From: Monosporascus cannonballus
Taxonomy: Eukaryota; Ascomycota; Sordariomycetes; Xylariales
DNA: 64,000 nt
Reading direction: 5' to 3'
Assembly (NCBI GenBank): GCA_004154925.1
Contig: QJNS01000083.1
Coordinates: forward strand, 1 to 64,000
Position 1 is the stretch's first letter, and each line of letters opens with the position of its first letter. Shown here one piece after another: positions 33,113-45,713 of the stretch. Below the pieces are notes generated by a model. The model saw only the letters and a program-made list of their open reading frames with translations. It had not been told where the DNA came from and ran no database searches. Made by a program: the position numbers and the translations under genes.

Positions 33113-36100
33113 AAACTTTCATAACTTTAAAGAATTTCCTAAAAAGGAAATACCGTATTAGAAAAATAAAAATAAAATCGGAGCGACCTCGGTTTTTATA
33201 AATAGAACTCGAAACCGTTAAGTCTTTTTAATAAGATTCGAACTTATATCTTTAAGCATTAGAACTTGATATTATACCTTTAAATTATAAAAGTTTTATT
33301 AGAAAATCGACTTAATATTTTAATATTTAAAGTGGTTTAAGATTCGAAAATAAAAAAGAAATAACGAAAATAAACATTTAAAAGAAAATAAATATAATAA
33401 CTTTCCGTTATTAGATAACGCCTAGACTTAAATTAAAAGTTTTAGGCTTTTTTTAACCTTAATATAACATTTTAAAAATTTAAAAATTTAACAAATTGTT
33501 AGTATTACTAAACTTTTAAAAAATTAATTAAGTTATTTGTTATTATAATATTAATAAGCGTTTATTCGATATTTATTTTTTTTTCTTATTACGTAAATTT
33601 CGCGAAGCTAATAATTATAAATGTTAGCCTATTTTAACTTCGTAATACAATGTATAATTTTTTAATAATTAACTTTATCGTCTACTTATTATTTATCTAG
33701 AAAATTAAATTCTTATTTAGCTTAAATATAATAACCTTAAATAATTTTAAAATAAAAAAGATTTTGTTAACAGTTTAAAATAAAATTAACAATTTAATTT
33801 TCGTATTCGAAATAATAATTACATTTTACATATTAACTTATTGTACGATAAAAGTATTAAAAAGTTATAATACGAATTTTTAGAAAATTTTTCTATTAAG
33901 ATTATTTGCAAAAAAGACGGTATTTGCGTATAGTAACGATCGTACGTTAAAATTTTCGTTATTTCCGAATTTCAGAGTTAAAATACGTGTAAAATAAATG
34001 TAAAAAATTTCGTTAATATTATTAAAGTATATAAGGCTAAGGTTTGTATAATAACAAAATAAATAAAAATAATTTTAATTAGATCCGGATAAATAACGAT
34101 AATTTCGTATAATAAATTTTCGATTTTTTTAAAATACAGTTTTTTTAACGTTATAGTTATTTCGCCTTAATATTTCTTAAAATCCTTTTATTTAAGACCT
34201 TTAAAATAGCTTTTTCGAATTTAAATAATTCGAAACATATATATAGCTTTTCTTAATAAGTTTCTTATAATAATTATAATTTTTAACATCGTTAATACAA
34301 AAATATTATGTTAATTTTTCGAAATTTTTAATATGTATTATATCGCGATTCCTATATAATATACTTATATTATTAAAATAAAAAAACGTTAGCCAGTTAT
34401 TAGTTATAATTCGTAAAATATACAGAACGGATTTTAATTCCAGTGTTTTTAATTTTACTGTTAAATTCCGTTACTATAGAAATAATAATTGCTCTAAGTT
34501 ATATAAAGATTTTCAAAACTTTAAATAAAAATTCGAATAAATAAATTATTATAAAAAGTATATATATATATTAATTTATCGAAATCGTTATATAGAAATA
34601 TGTGAACGATATTAAGTTAACGAAATTTAAAGTCAAATTAGGTTATAATAATTATAAGTATATAGAAAAACTTTTGTATTAACGAAAATATATAAGCGTT
34701 AATATTTTTCAGGGTTAAAAATTGTCGCGAATAATAAGCTTAGTTTTAAACTTTTAAAATATTTTATATTTATTAAATTTGTATATAAACATTTATATTA
34801 ACGAAAAGAAATTATGACGACTTACGTTTTAAATTGTTTTTGTACAATAAGATAATGACAATTAATCGTTTTATTTGACATATTTAATTTTAATATTTTT
34901 ACGCAGTTATTTTTCAATTTTCAAAGATAACGAAAAAGTTAACCCGATATAAGCAATTATACTTAATCGCGGTCGAAAAAATAATATTAAAAAGTGTTAG
35001 ATATATATTAAGTTTTTCGGATTTCAGTTTATAAGTAATATTAATTTCAAATAATCTTTTTCGTTTTTTACTTCAAATTTAAAAATACTTAATTAATCTA
35101 GAAAATTTAGCTTTGTATAGCATTACAGCAGCTAAAAAAGTCTTAATAATATATAATATTATTAAAAACTTTTTTTAAAGTTAGAGCAACTTTTAATATA
35201 AGTAAATAAAGTTGTATAATTTCGTATTTCGAACTGTTAGTTTTAGTAAAAATATTTAACACGGTTTTTTTTCGAAATTATTACTAATTGCTAAATTAAA
35301 AGAATTCCCGTTCGAAAGAACTTTATAAAAATTATTAGATTTTATTTGTTTAACTTTTACAAAAATTTGGAATTTTTAAAATTTGTAATTATTATAATAA
35401 TATTGTAAATATTTTTTAAGTTCATTATATTTTACAAATTTATTTATCGTTTTAATAATATTTATATTTAAGAGATTAATATTAAAAACAAATTTCGAAA
35501 TTATTAAGAAAATTATTGCTGTAATAGAAATTAAAAGGTTATCTATTTAATAATTTAATTTCGCGATTTTGAACGAAAGCCTTTTTTGTTTATCTTAATA
35601 TTTTTTAGTTTCGTCGAAAATAACGTCTTTAATAATAATAACGCGTTATTATAAAAAAGTTCATATTCGATATATATTATTAATTACGTATTTTATAAGA
35701 CTTCCGATGTATGCTTTAAAATTGAATTTTAGGCGTTTTATATCTTATTTAAGAATTTCTGTAAATGTACAAATTTTTGATCCGAAAAATACAATATTTA
35801 TTACGTTTATTTTTAAACCCTTTTTATAGATAAATATTTTTTTCATTAATTATGTATTAAAAACTTAAATAAAGGTTCTTTAATTTAAAACTTCAATAAA
35901 TATATAATTAATAATGTATATAATTATTTTTCTTATATATAGTTATAAAGTAAAAAGAAAATTATTATTATTAATTAAATAACGCGTTTTTGTAATAATT
36001 ACGTCTTCGATACGTATTTAAACACTTGCAAGTTTTTTAATATATAAAGGCGAAAACTTGTAGGAAATACTTATATTAAAAATTATTATCGGAATTTAGT

Positions 36101-36783
36101 TTCGAAAACAAAATCGTTATTGAATATAATTATTTTAACATCAATATAATTTTTTAAAAAATTCGTTATGTTTATTAAAATAATTAAAATATATTTGTGC
36201 AGTTTTAAAATATAATTAATTTTAACATTAACAATTAAATAAGTAATAAATAATGTTTTTGTACATTTATTAAAAGCGTTATTAAATTCGAAAAACTTAG
36301 CAAGTATTGTATTAAAAGGCTTATTTTTCTTAACCGACTACCGTCGTAATATCGTTTTTCGTACTTTAACAACTTAATAATCCTGGTATTAAATCGTTAA
36401 AAATAAATAAATTTTCATTTCGATAACTATTTATATTGCTTTTTTTTTTAAAAAAAAAGTATAAATCTAAATAAGTAAATTTTCGATATTATATCGTAAT
36501 ATTTTTCGTTAACGGTTTTAAAAGAAACTAAAAACTATTACTGGAAAGTTTTTATTATAAAACTAATTTAGAAAATAAGAATTCTTAAATTAAAGGTTTT
36601 AAAACGAAATTTTTACTTTTATATTCGAAATTACTTTCGTCTTGTAAAATAATAATTACAAGGTTTTTTAATAACTATAAAAACTATTAAAATAATATCG
36701 GTTTCGTTATTTTCCGATAATACTTTAATATAATATATAATATAGTTCATATTCGATTTAATTAATCTTAATTATTTTCGTAT

Positions 36784-36990
36784 TTAACGGCTTATAATAT
36801 ACCACGTCAGTATCGTAATTTTAATAAATTTTAATATATTAAAATAATCGATATAAAAATAAAGAATTATACGCTTTAAAAAATATAAATACTGTTTAAT
36901 GGAAAATAATAAATCTTTTAACAGTATAATAAATATAAATTTTCGCATACCTTTATCTACGATATTTAAATACTCTTTTCTAGTTAACAA
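36784..36990 (-). pseudogene. remnant of copia-type reverse transcriptase
   Basis: A 68-codon frame survives on the minus strand in a region otherwise full of stops. Its core LLFSIKQYLYFLKRIILYF followed by YIDYF has the spacing of the FYVDD catalytic motif and the preceding strand of copia polymerases, with the second Asp replaced by Tyr. Short and mutated, so the assignment rests partly on the primer-binding site and Gag-like remains. Confidence 0.45.
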
Positions 36991-37623
36991 TATTCTGTTA
37001 ATTTTTGAAATAAATTAAAAATTAATTTTATAATTTTTAATATAATAATTGGAATAAATATTTAATAACGTAACCTTTTTTAAGTGATATCCGATAATAA
37101 TATTATTAGCCTATATGTTTATAAAAAAAAATCTGTTGTAAAAATTATTAAAATAAATTAAAAAGCGTATAACTTATTTTCTTTTTGCAAATATTTAATT
37201 TTTTTTCTTATTTCAATAAAAATTTTCGAAATACGCTTATTTATTTTTTTCCATTTTTCAGAAATTTAGTTTTATTTTTCAAGTTTAACGTTTTCGTTAT
37301 ATAAGAGCAAGTTTTAAAAAATTGAATTTTTATAATAAAACTTTAATATAAAGCGGTTATTGTTATTACTGTTATTATTATTCCGGCTATTATTATTTCG
37401 ATTATTTAAAAACGTATCTGATTATTTAGAAAATTTTCTATTTAAAATCATGTTAAACGCTTTTTGTAATAATTATTTACGTTAATGTTTTAAGTTTTTT
37501 ATAATTTTATATTGTTTCGAAACCGCTTTATTAATTTTTATATAAATAAGAATTTAATAAAATCTTTACTTTGGAATATGTCTTTTTATCGTAATAATTT
37601 AGATTATAGAAAAATCGAGTAAA

Positions 37624-37996
37624 TATTACGACTTGACAAATTTCGGCTTTAAAAAACAGTTGATAAAGATAATACGAATTACCTTCAAGATTACGTAATA
37701 AATAATTACTGCTAAGCTAATAATTGCCAGTACTCGATAATAATTTAAAGAGATCATAATTACTATTAAATATATAATTATAAGTAATTAAATTAAGAAT
37801 AAAAAATATATACGTTTATTATTTTTATAATTTAATTTTTTTAAATTTATAATAATATTGCGGTATCGAAAGTACTTTTAACAATACGAAACGTAATATA
37901 ATATTATATTTATTAATTAATTTCTTATAATATTTCTATTAATATAAATTCTTACAAATAAGGTTTTATAATTAGTTAAACTATTTAACTGTTATA
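37624..37996 (+). repeat. 5' LTR of the gypsy-type element
   Basis: 373 bp beginning TATTACGACTTGACAAA and ending CTGTTATA. It matches the 3' copy over its full length with many C/T and G/A differences. The terminal TA...TA are likely TG...CA after RIP, so the ends are accurate to a few bases. Confidence 0.8.
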
Positions 37997-40879
37997 CGTT
38001 ATAAATTTTTATTTAATAATACCGTTAAACTTTGAACAATATCGCCGACATTATATTTATTAGCTAGTAGCTCGAATTACTTATTTACTAAATTTTTAAT
38101 AGTCCGGATACCGGAATAAAATCCGAGAAAAAAGAGTAACTTTGTCTTTTTCGAAAAAAAGTTTTTAACGCCTGGATATTATAAATAAACGCATTTCTTA
38201 GCTTAAAAAAGATAATAATAAGCTTATAACGTTTTTTAAGCGGCTTATAAGAAATTAAAAGAAAAAGAAAAGGTTTCCAAAATAAAAAAAACTTTTTCGA
38301 ATAAATTAAAATATTTAACTAAATTTTATTAAAAAATTAGAAAAAATCGTTAAACTTTTTAAACCGGAATTTTTTACCGTATTATTAATTAAGTTATAAT
38401 CTTCCTTATTTTAATACAGAATATATTTCAGGTATTTTCCTATTCGATTAATTACTTCTATTATATAAATTCAATTTGTAGTCGGATAATTTACTAGAAA
38501 CGCGGTTATTTGATTCGAACCTGTTATAAAGAAATACGTCATTTTGCGCGTCAAAAACGAAGCCTGGAAATAATACGAATTTATAATAATTACGAATACT
38601 TAAAATAAATATTAACGAAACTTTTTAAAATAATAAATAAAAAATACAAATCGAAATACAAATTTATTATTTGCGATAAAAAAATTAATATATATTTACG
38701 GTAATACGTTTATTTACTTAATCTTGAAGTGAAACTAAAAATAAAAAGTATTAATGGCTAAATTTTTTTAAGTTTAATCGGCCTAATTATTTGTCGGATT
38801 ATATCGTTATAATAGTTAAAATCGACGTCCGACAATACGCTTAACGTATTAAAGGTATTAAAAGAAAAAATAATAATAAATCTCGATATACGGCCAATAT
38901 TAACGTTTTTTAACATAGTAATATTTTTTACGATACGAAATTAAAACTCGTAAAATTTGAGGTTATTTATAGAAAAAACTGAAACTAGACTAAATATTTT
39001 AATTATAACAAAATAGCATATGGAGTAACATAATATAAGGTGCTTAAAAAAACCTCGTTAAAATAACTAAAAACTCGTACGCGAAAGATAATCTAAAGAA
39101 AATCAAAAAAATGAAAATAAATCTATTAATATAATTCGGCCTAAGTACGTACTAGATTCTTTATAGTAAAAAGTTTAATAAAGAATATAAAAAACTAAAA
39201 AGTTAATTCGATCAATATTACGATACTAATAAGAAGAATTATAAGAATAATTACGAAAATATTAGAATTAAATAGAAAACGCCTGTTTTAAAACTTTTAA
39301 TCGATATAGTAGAATATATGCCATATATTGTCGATGACAAAAATACCTTAATTACTAAAAATAAAAACCGTATATTTACGGAAGAATTACTCGTATATAT
39401 TATAAGAGATTCGCGTTTCTAAATCGTATCGAAAATAATAAAAACAATAAATAATAATATCGATATTTTTGTTCTATAAATTTAGAAACCGATATTTATC
39501 AATTAGCCGAAATAGAAAGTTAACATAAAAAACGTAATACTTATAGAAAAACTTTTTTATTATAAATAATATAATTAATAAATGGAAAAAAAAATTTTCA
39601 GTATATAATAGAAAATATTTTTAAAAGTCTTTTATAAATTTCTCTTTTCAGTTAATATTTATTATAAATCTTAATAAAAAAAAAGGTTATTAAAAATACG
39701 TTAATTTAAAGGCGAAATATAAAACAACAATTAATACGAGGTATAATAAAATACGATTAAAATTATAAACAATAATTTATTTGATACACAAATTATAACA
39801 AAACTAAAAATAATTAATATGATTCGAAAAAACAATATACTAGCAATAACGACAGATATAATAACTTAACGCGTTATATATCGAAATACAGATAGAATTT
39901 GACAAATTAAAAAAAGAATTAAAAGAAAAAGATTACCTATAAAAAAGTCGTAAAATAACAAAATCTAAAGAAATTAAGAAAATTTTTAAAAAAGGCTTTA
40001 AACATAACGATAAAAGCTGTTAATAACCTTATTATATTAAATATACGAATCAGAACGTATTAATATATCGTAATAATAAATTATAGAACTTGAAGCGAAA
40101 ATTATATTATACTGGATATAATTGATAAGCTTAAACTGCCATAAAGATATAAATTAAAATTTTATATAAGTACGAATACCAAAGATTAAGATTTCGTTTA
40201 CGATAAGGGGAAAGTTTTATGCGAATTAATTATTTCGAGATTTTTATTTAAGAACGATATTAAATAATTAATTTCGATATCGTATTATTTAAAAATTACG
40301 ATATAATCTTAGGATTACTATAAATACGTTAATATAGAATTTTGATTAAAAAAGAGATTAGCTGGGCAAAGTTTGTTTTATACCTTGTTAATAAGTAAAA
40401 ATAAGAAAGAAAATTTTAATATTCGATTGAAAATAATGACAAATATAGGTATAAATATACGATAAATATCTTATTATTTAAAGAGACAAAATATAAGAAA
40501 AAGAATAGATATTTAAAAAAAATACGACATATTATTATTATTATTAAAACGAAATTAAGATAATTAAATAATAATTTAAAATAATAACTTTAAAAATTAA
40601 AAAGATTAATTAATATATTATTATAATATTATCAATATAGGTAATTTTTTAGAAAAAAAGCTCGATACGAAATTATCGAAACATAGCGAATGAAATTATA
40701 AAATAATTCTTAAACAAGAATTTTCGACGAAATTTTATCTTATTTACAATCTTAATAAAAATAATTTACGCGTTTTTTAAAAATACTTAAAAAATCGATT
40801 ACAAAAAGGATAAATTCAACTTTTAAAGTTATTAACAAAATATCTTATTTTTTTGTACCTTAAAAAATAAAAAGTTATA

Positions 40880-42900
40880 ACTTATTGTTAATTATCGATA
40901 ATTAATAATATTACGATTAAAAATCAAATATTATTGATTTTTATTATAAAAACAAAAAATCAATTTTATGGAGCTAAATAATTTACAGCATTTGATTTTA
41001 AGAATGAATATAACCTTATTAAAATTAAAAAAGGATATAAATAAAAAATAACCTTTAAAATAAAATACGAATTATTTAAGTATTTAGTTACGCTAATAGA
41101 ATTAACGAACGTACTAATAACCTTTTAACAGATGATTAATTATGTATTACGAGAATATCTCAATATTTTTATTATTTGCTACCTCGATAATATTTTTATT
41201 TTTTAAAAATAGAAAAGATATATATAAAATACGTATATAAAATTTTTAAAACTTTATAAAACGTAAAGTTATATATTAACGCAAAAAAAGGTTAATTTTA
41301 AGTACGAAAAATAAAGTATTTAAAATGTATTATGTTCTTAAAATATATTAAAATAAATTTAAAGAAAATTGTTATAGTTATAAAATAATAAACGCTAATT
41401 ACGAGTAAAAAGATATAAATATTCTTTGGATATACTAATTATTACAGAAAATTTATTCGAAACGTAGCAAAATAACTATATCTTTAATTAACCTTACGAA
41501 AAAAATTTAAATAGACGTTTAAAACAAAAAAAGCGTTTTAGAAAATTGAAGATATAATTATCAGCGAACCAGTATTAATTATATACAATCCAATACGCTT
41601 TATTAAGCTAAAAATCGATATTTTGAATTACGTATTAAACATAATAATCGAATAACATAATAATTAAAACAAAATATATCTTATTATATTTTTTAATATA
41701 AGTTAAAAAAATTCATTTTTAATTATAATATTCTAAATAAAGAATTTATGGCCATTATTATAACATTTTAAAAGTTCAAATATTTTCTAAAAGAAAATTT
41801 ATATTAGGTTAAAATTTATACGAATTATTAAAAATTTACCTGTTTTATTACGATTAAGAAATTTATAAAACGTTAATTCTGTTATGTAGAAAAATTGATA
41901 AATTTTAATTTCGTTATTATTTATAAAAAGAGTTTAAAAAAACGGCAAACCCGATATTTAATCAAGCGATTAAATTTTAAAAAAATTAAAATTAGCTATA
42001 TAATTTTTGATATTACAATAAAAGGATATTTACACATATAATAGATTACGACAATTCGAGCAACGTCTTTTGATATATATTAGAAAATCTAGCAGTATAA
42101 TAACAATTTTTTAAAGAACTAAAAAACGGATAAAATATAACTTCTAGCAAAATACCAAAAGAATTTAATACGAAAAATATATAAATATTAGTTATATAAA
42201 TACTTAGGGATTTATAAAACTTTAAAACGATATTAATACATATATATTTCTTTTCTAAAATAAAAATAATAATTTAAAAGATACCACGATAATGCGATCC
42301 TTATAATAAAGTTAAAATACGATAATATAAGTCTTAGAAAGACTTACAGCTATTATCGATTATAAAGCAACTTTAATGTATAATTTAATTCGATTTTATT
42401 AATAAATTTCTTATATTAAAAATTTTCGTTATGAAAATATATTACGATAACATTTTCGTAAGCGTTAATCGATTTACAAAATTGTTTTATTTTTTATCGC
42501 ATTATAAGAATATAAACGTCGAATAAATAATATATATTTTTTAAATATATTTTTTATTATATAAGGATTTTTAATAGAAATAATTTTAAACAAAGGATTG
42601 AAATTTATATTTAAGTTTTGGCAAAGCCTTATAACATAAATTGACTTAGATTATAAAGATATTTAACGCTTTTAAATAATAAATAAATAAATAAATAAAA
42701 CAAATAAACTAAATTTTAAAACCTTATTTACAATATTATATTAATTACGAATAAAATAACTAGATTAAAATTTTTCGTATTATTTAATTAATTTATAATA
42801 TTCATTATTACGAAAATATTAAACTAATTTTAATATACGTAAACTTTGATTTTATTCTAGAAATTTATGGAAAAATACGCCACCATAGTCTAATTAATAT
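40880..42900 (+). pseudogene. remnant of gypsy-type polymerase (reverse transcriptase to integrase)
   Basis: Reading through stops on the plus strand, the reverse transcriptase blocks appear in order (NNITIKNQ, FTAFDFKNEY, ITFKIKYELFKYLV, LTNVLITF, YLDNIFIF) and are followed downstream by integrase-like blocks. Most replacements (Gln/Trp to stop, Asp to Asn, Gly to Lys or stop) are what C-to-T and G-to-A changes would give. Confidence 0.75.
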
Positions 42901-43747
42901 TAAAATAATTTAAATAATTATCTCAGAATATCAAAACAGAATTAACACTCGTTCGAAACTAAATAAACAAATATTGTAATCGAAAACAGTTAAAGAAACC
43001 CATTTTCGAAAAATCGAAAATGATTTATTTCGTTATTTAAAAAAATTTAAATAAAACGACCTAGCAAAAGACTCAATTTCAAATATATTGGTTTGTATAA
43101 AATTGCTAAAAGAATTTCAGATAATAATTATCATTTAGAATTTTTAGTAAAAGTGAAATTTTATTCAATTTTTTATATTTTCTTATTCGAGTCAACAGCA
43201 AATATAATTAAGATATATACGGTATAAAACGATATAAAGATAATAGACGAACAGATGTGCGAAATAGAAAAAATATTCGATAAAAAAACGAACTTATTCG
43301 ATATCTAATTAAATGAAAAAAATACTATAATTCCGAAAATATCTGAAAACCCGCCAAAAACCTTATAAACGCCTAACATCTATTAAAAAATTTACTAATA
43401 ATAACGATCGCGTTTTAATTAATAACGGATTAATTAATAGCCGTGATATCGGGCTAATCGGCTGCAATTTATATTAACGTAATAACCGTAACGGCAACTT
43501 TTAGCTGTTTTTGTTTTTAGCATTTTTATTTCCTTGATTCGTTTAACGATTAAAGCTTACGTTATATTATAGTAGTATCTTTCGAACGGATTAACGCCTT
43601 TTGCTTATGTAAATAAGGCGAAAAAAAACTTTGTTTATCTTTTTTTAATAATAACGTTAAACTTTAAAATGAAGCTATTAAAACTTTAATAATTGTTTTT
43701 AGCAAACATCTTTCTACGTTCTTAACGTTAATATTTTCGACGAATAT

Positions 43748-43752
<5 letters not shown>

Positions 43753-43794
<42 letters not shown>
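43753..43794. repeat. 42-nt poly(A) tract
   Basis: An uninterrupted run of 42 A on the plus strand, between the end of the gypsy polymerase region and its 3' LTR. On the minus strand it makes a meaningless Phe run. Confidence 0.95.
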
Positions 43795-43796
<2 letters not shown>

Positions 43797-44070
43797 GTAC
43801 ACCAGTATTATTGTAAAACTGACCCCGTTAAATATACTTCTTATACCTCGAAATATTTTTCGAAAAACATAAAAACAAGGTATAATTTCGGACCCGAATT
43901 CGTCAAAAGCTTTTATAAAATTAATACGACGAACTGTAAAAGAACGAAAAATATAACAAATTTTAAAAATGCGAAATAACATGTTCGAAAACCGGAAAAA
44001 ATTAAAAATCACTTATTAAAAAACAAGGAAAAGAAATCTTAAAGGTAAGATTTTTAAAAGAGAAAAATCG

Positions 44071-44446
44071 TATTATAACTTAATAAATTCCGTTTTTAAA
44101 AAACGGTTAATAAGGATAATACGGATTACCTCTCAAATTACGTAACAAATAATTACTGCTCAGCCAGTAATTACCAGTATTCAATAATAATTTAAAAGAA
44201 TCATAATTATTACTAAATACGTAATTACAAATAATCAAGTTAAAAAGTAAAGAAAATATATATGCTCATTATTTCTATAATTTAAATAACTTTAATTTAT
44301 AATAAAAATTCGTTATCTAAAGTATTCTTAATATTACAAAACGTAATACGATATTATATTTATTGTTTAATTTTCCACGTTATTTCTGCTAACATAAACT
44401 CGTACGACTAAGTTTTAATAGTTTATTAAGCTGCTTAGCCGTTATA
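44071..44446 (+). repeat. 3' LTR of the gypsy-type element
   Basis: 376 bp beginning TATTATAACTTAATAAA and ending GCCGTTATA. Pairs with the 5' LTR. This copy keeps more C and G in places (CTGCTTAGCCGTTATA), showing that the two copies were mutated independently after insertion. Confidence 0.8.
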
Positions 44447-45246
44447 ATAAATAAAAGTTAATAACTTTTAAAAAATTAGGGTGGTCGTAATAATTTATAA
44501 CGACTAAGATTTAAAATTCCGGGACTTTAATATATATTTTCTAAAATACAAATAACCAAATATTCTTTTAAATTTTGTTAATTTTTAACTTTTATTTATA
44601 TCGATCGTTAATTCCGTAAATCCGAACGTTATTACTAAGCTTAATTTTATTTTTCAATATAATTAGTTTTTTTCGAAATGTAATTTTTTAAAATATATTT
44701 AATAATAATTAGAGCAAACGGATTTATTTAAACACGTATTAATTTTAACGGATATCTTTTTCTAAGTAATATATAAGAATTATTTCTTATTATATACTTT
44801 TAAAACCGTTTTAAATATCGAATAATTCGGATTATTTAAGGCATATTTATTAATTATTTTATTTTAGAAATAATAAAACTTAAGAAAATTCGATCTCGTT
44901 AATAAAAGTAGCATTTGAGCTACATTAAGGTGAATATATGCCCATAATATATTAATTTTCGTGCTAATATAAAAATGGAAAGTATTATATTCTCTAGTAG
45001 TCCTTTTTTTAAAAAAGGAACCGAAAGATTTACTCGAAAAAATAACTGTTAATACTTAATTAAATAACCGTAACATTAAAAATAATATAAAGGATAAACG
45101 GATTAAAATAACTAAAAGTGTAACAGTTAAGCAATAAATATCCTTAATAACAGAGTAATAGATATACCGCAAAAGCGATAACGACATTTCAAATAGCTTT
45201 AACAAAACGTATATAATAAGTGTATCAAAGCGCGGCTAAAAAAAAG

Positions 45247-45263
45247 CGAACCGGGCTTATAAC
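45247..45263 (-). promoter_or_regulatory. primer-binding site of the copia-type element (half-tRNA iMet type)
   Basis: On the minus strand the LTR end ACA is followed at once by GTTATAAGCCCGGTTCGC. The first 11 bases match the complement of the initiator-Met tRNA anticodon arm (which contains GGGCUCAUAAC) at all but one position. That position is G-to-A here, equal to C-to-T in a CpA on the other strand, the standard RIP change. Copia-class elements are known to prime from a cleaved half of this tRNA. Confidence 0.7.
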
Positions 45264-45482
45264 TGTAAGATCCTGACATTATATATAAAAGCATATAACT
45301 GAAAAAGAAGTATATTAAAGGTTGCCTCACCTCTTAAAGGTCTTCTATAGAAGGTAAAGATGGTGAACCCTTATTAAATACAATAAAAACAATGGTAGCC
45401 AAGAGATACGAATACCGGAGTGGCCGACGCTATTTCCACTAGCCGGTTAGCTAATTAAGCCATGGCGTTGCTAGGTTCAACA
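45264..45482 (-). repeat. right LTR (5' LTR) of the copia-type element
   Basis: 219 bp, TGTAAGATCC...GGTTCAACA on the plus strand. Its inward end is rich in T and A where the left copy has C and G (CATTATATATAAAAG against CATCACACACAGAAG), while its outward end is less mutated than the left copy. Confidence 0.92.
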
Positions 45483-45486
45483 GGAA

Positions 45487-45713
45487 TGCTGAACATCATG
45501 GCAGAGAAAAGGGTGAAGCACGGAGTGAAACGCAGAAGAAGCAGCCTAGCAGGTGGTTCGTAGTATGGGTAGTGAATAGATAACCATTAATGCCCGTCCC
45601 TCTCTAACTGTTCGGGGGCGAAGCCCCCTTATATATATACATGAACTAGAACCATACTGGTGGGGCACTGGGCCCTAGAAAGGGGGTCGCATCTTGGCAT
45701 CTGACACATCACA
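45487..45713 (-). repeat. possible solo LTR or LTR relic of another element
   Basis: A 227-bp segment of normal GC begins TGCTGAACATC right at the copia target site and ends CACATCACA, so both strands read TG...CA. On the minus strand a TATATATATAAG promoter-like string is followed by a perfect hairpin (GGGGGC-TTC-GCCCCC, 45614-45628), as in many fungal LTRs. No second copy and no target duplication can be shown in this window, so this is tentative. Confidence 0.4.

Larger units (their letters stand above)
37624..44446 (+). mobile_element. Ty3/gypsy-type LTR retrotransposon nested in the copia-type element
   Basis: About 6.8 kb with LTRs at 37624-37996 and 44071-44446. Flanking GTAAA (37619-37623) and ATAAA (44447-44451) are probably one 5-bp target duplication with a RIP G-to-A change. 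On the plus strand the polymerase order is that of gypsy elements. Reverse transcriptase pieces lie at 40880-41230 (GAK, stop, FTAFDFKNEY, then CYLDNIFIF, where the canonical YLDD has become YLDN). RNase H/linker-like pieces lie around 41500-42000 and integrase-like pieces around 42100-42900 (KYLGIYKTLKRY; YNIHYYENIKLILIYVNF, like the conserved integrase C-terminal core). Hundreds of stops prove it is dead. It interrupts the Gag region of the outer element. Confidence 0.85.
32862..45482 (-). mobile_element. Ty1/copia-type LTR retrotransposon, RIP-degraded and split by a nested element
   Basis: The 12.6-kb unit is bounded by direct LTRs (32862-33081 and 45264-45482) and a perfect 5-bp target duplication GGAAT (32857-32861, 45483-45487). 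Removing the nested element leaves about 5.8 kb, the usual copia size. Orientation and class come from the minus strand. Directly inside the right LTR it reads GTTATAAGCCC, matching the half-tRNA(iMet) primer site that copia elements use, bar one RIP-type change. At about 37250-37430 it has an Asn-rich Gag tail (NNRNNNSRNNNNSNN) followed by a decayed zinc-knuckle-like block. At 36784-36990 there is a stretch resembling the catalytic part of copia reverse transcriptase (RIILYFYIDYF). Next to the left LTR the minus strand has a short purine run (GGGGAAATA) suiting the polypurine tract. Stops are everywhere; it is dead. Copia assignment is well supported by the primer site, less so by protein. 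Confidence 0.85.

Noticed and set aside
43728..44012. 94-codon minus-strand frame with a long Phe run
   Set aside because: The Phe run is the poly(A) tract read backwards and the rest is RIP-degraded retroelement.
33082..45263. AT-rich block as a centromere or mitochondrial DNA insert
   Set aside because: LTRs, target duplications, a primer site and gypsy polymerase remnants explain it as RIP-degraded retroelements.
33082..45263. CRISPR array or bacterial-type defence system
   Set aside because: No regularly spaced identical repeats; the repeats present are LTRs and microsatellites, and the genome is fungal.
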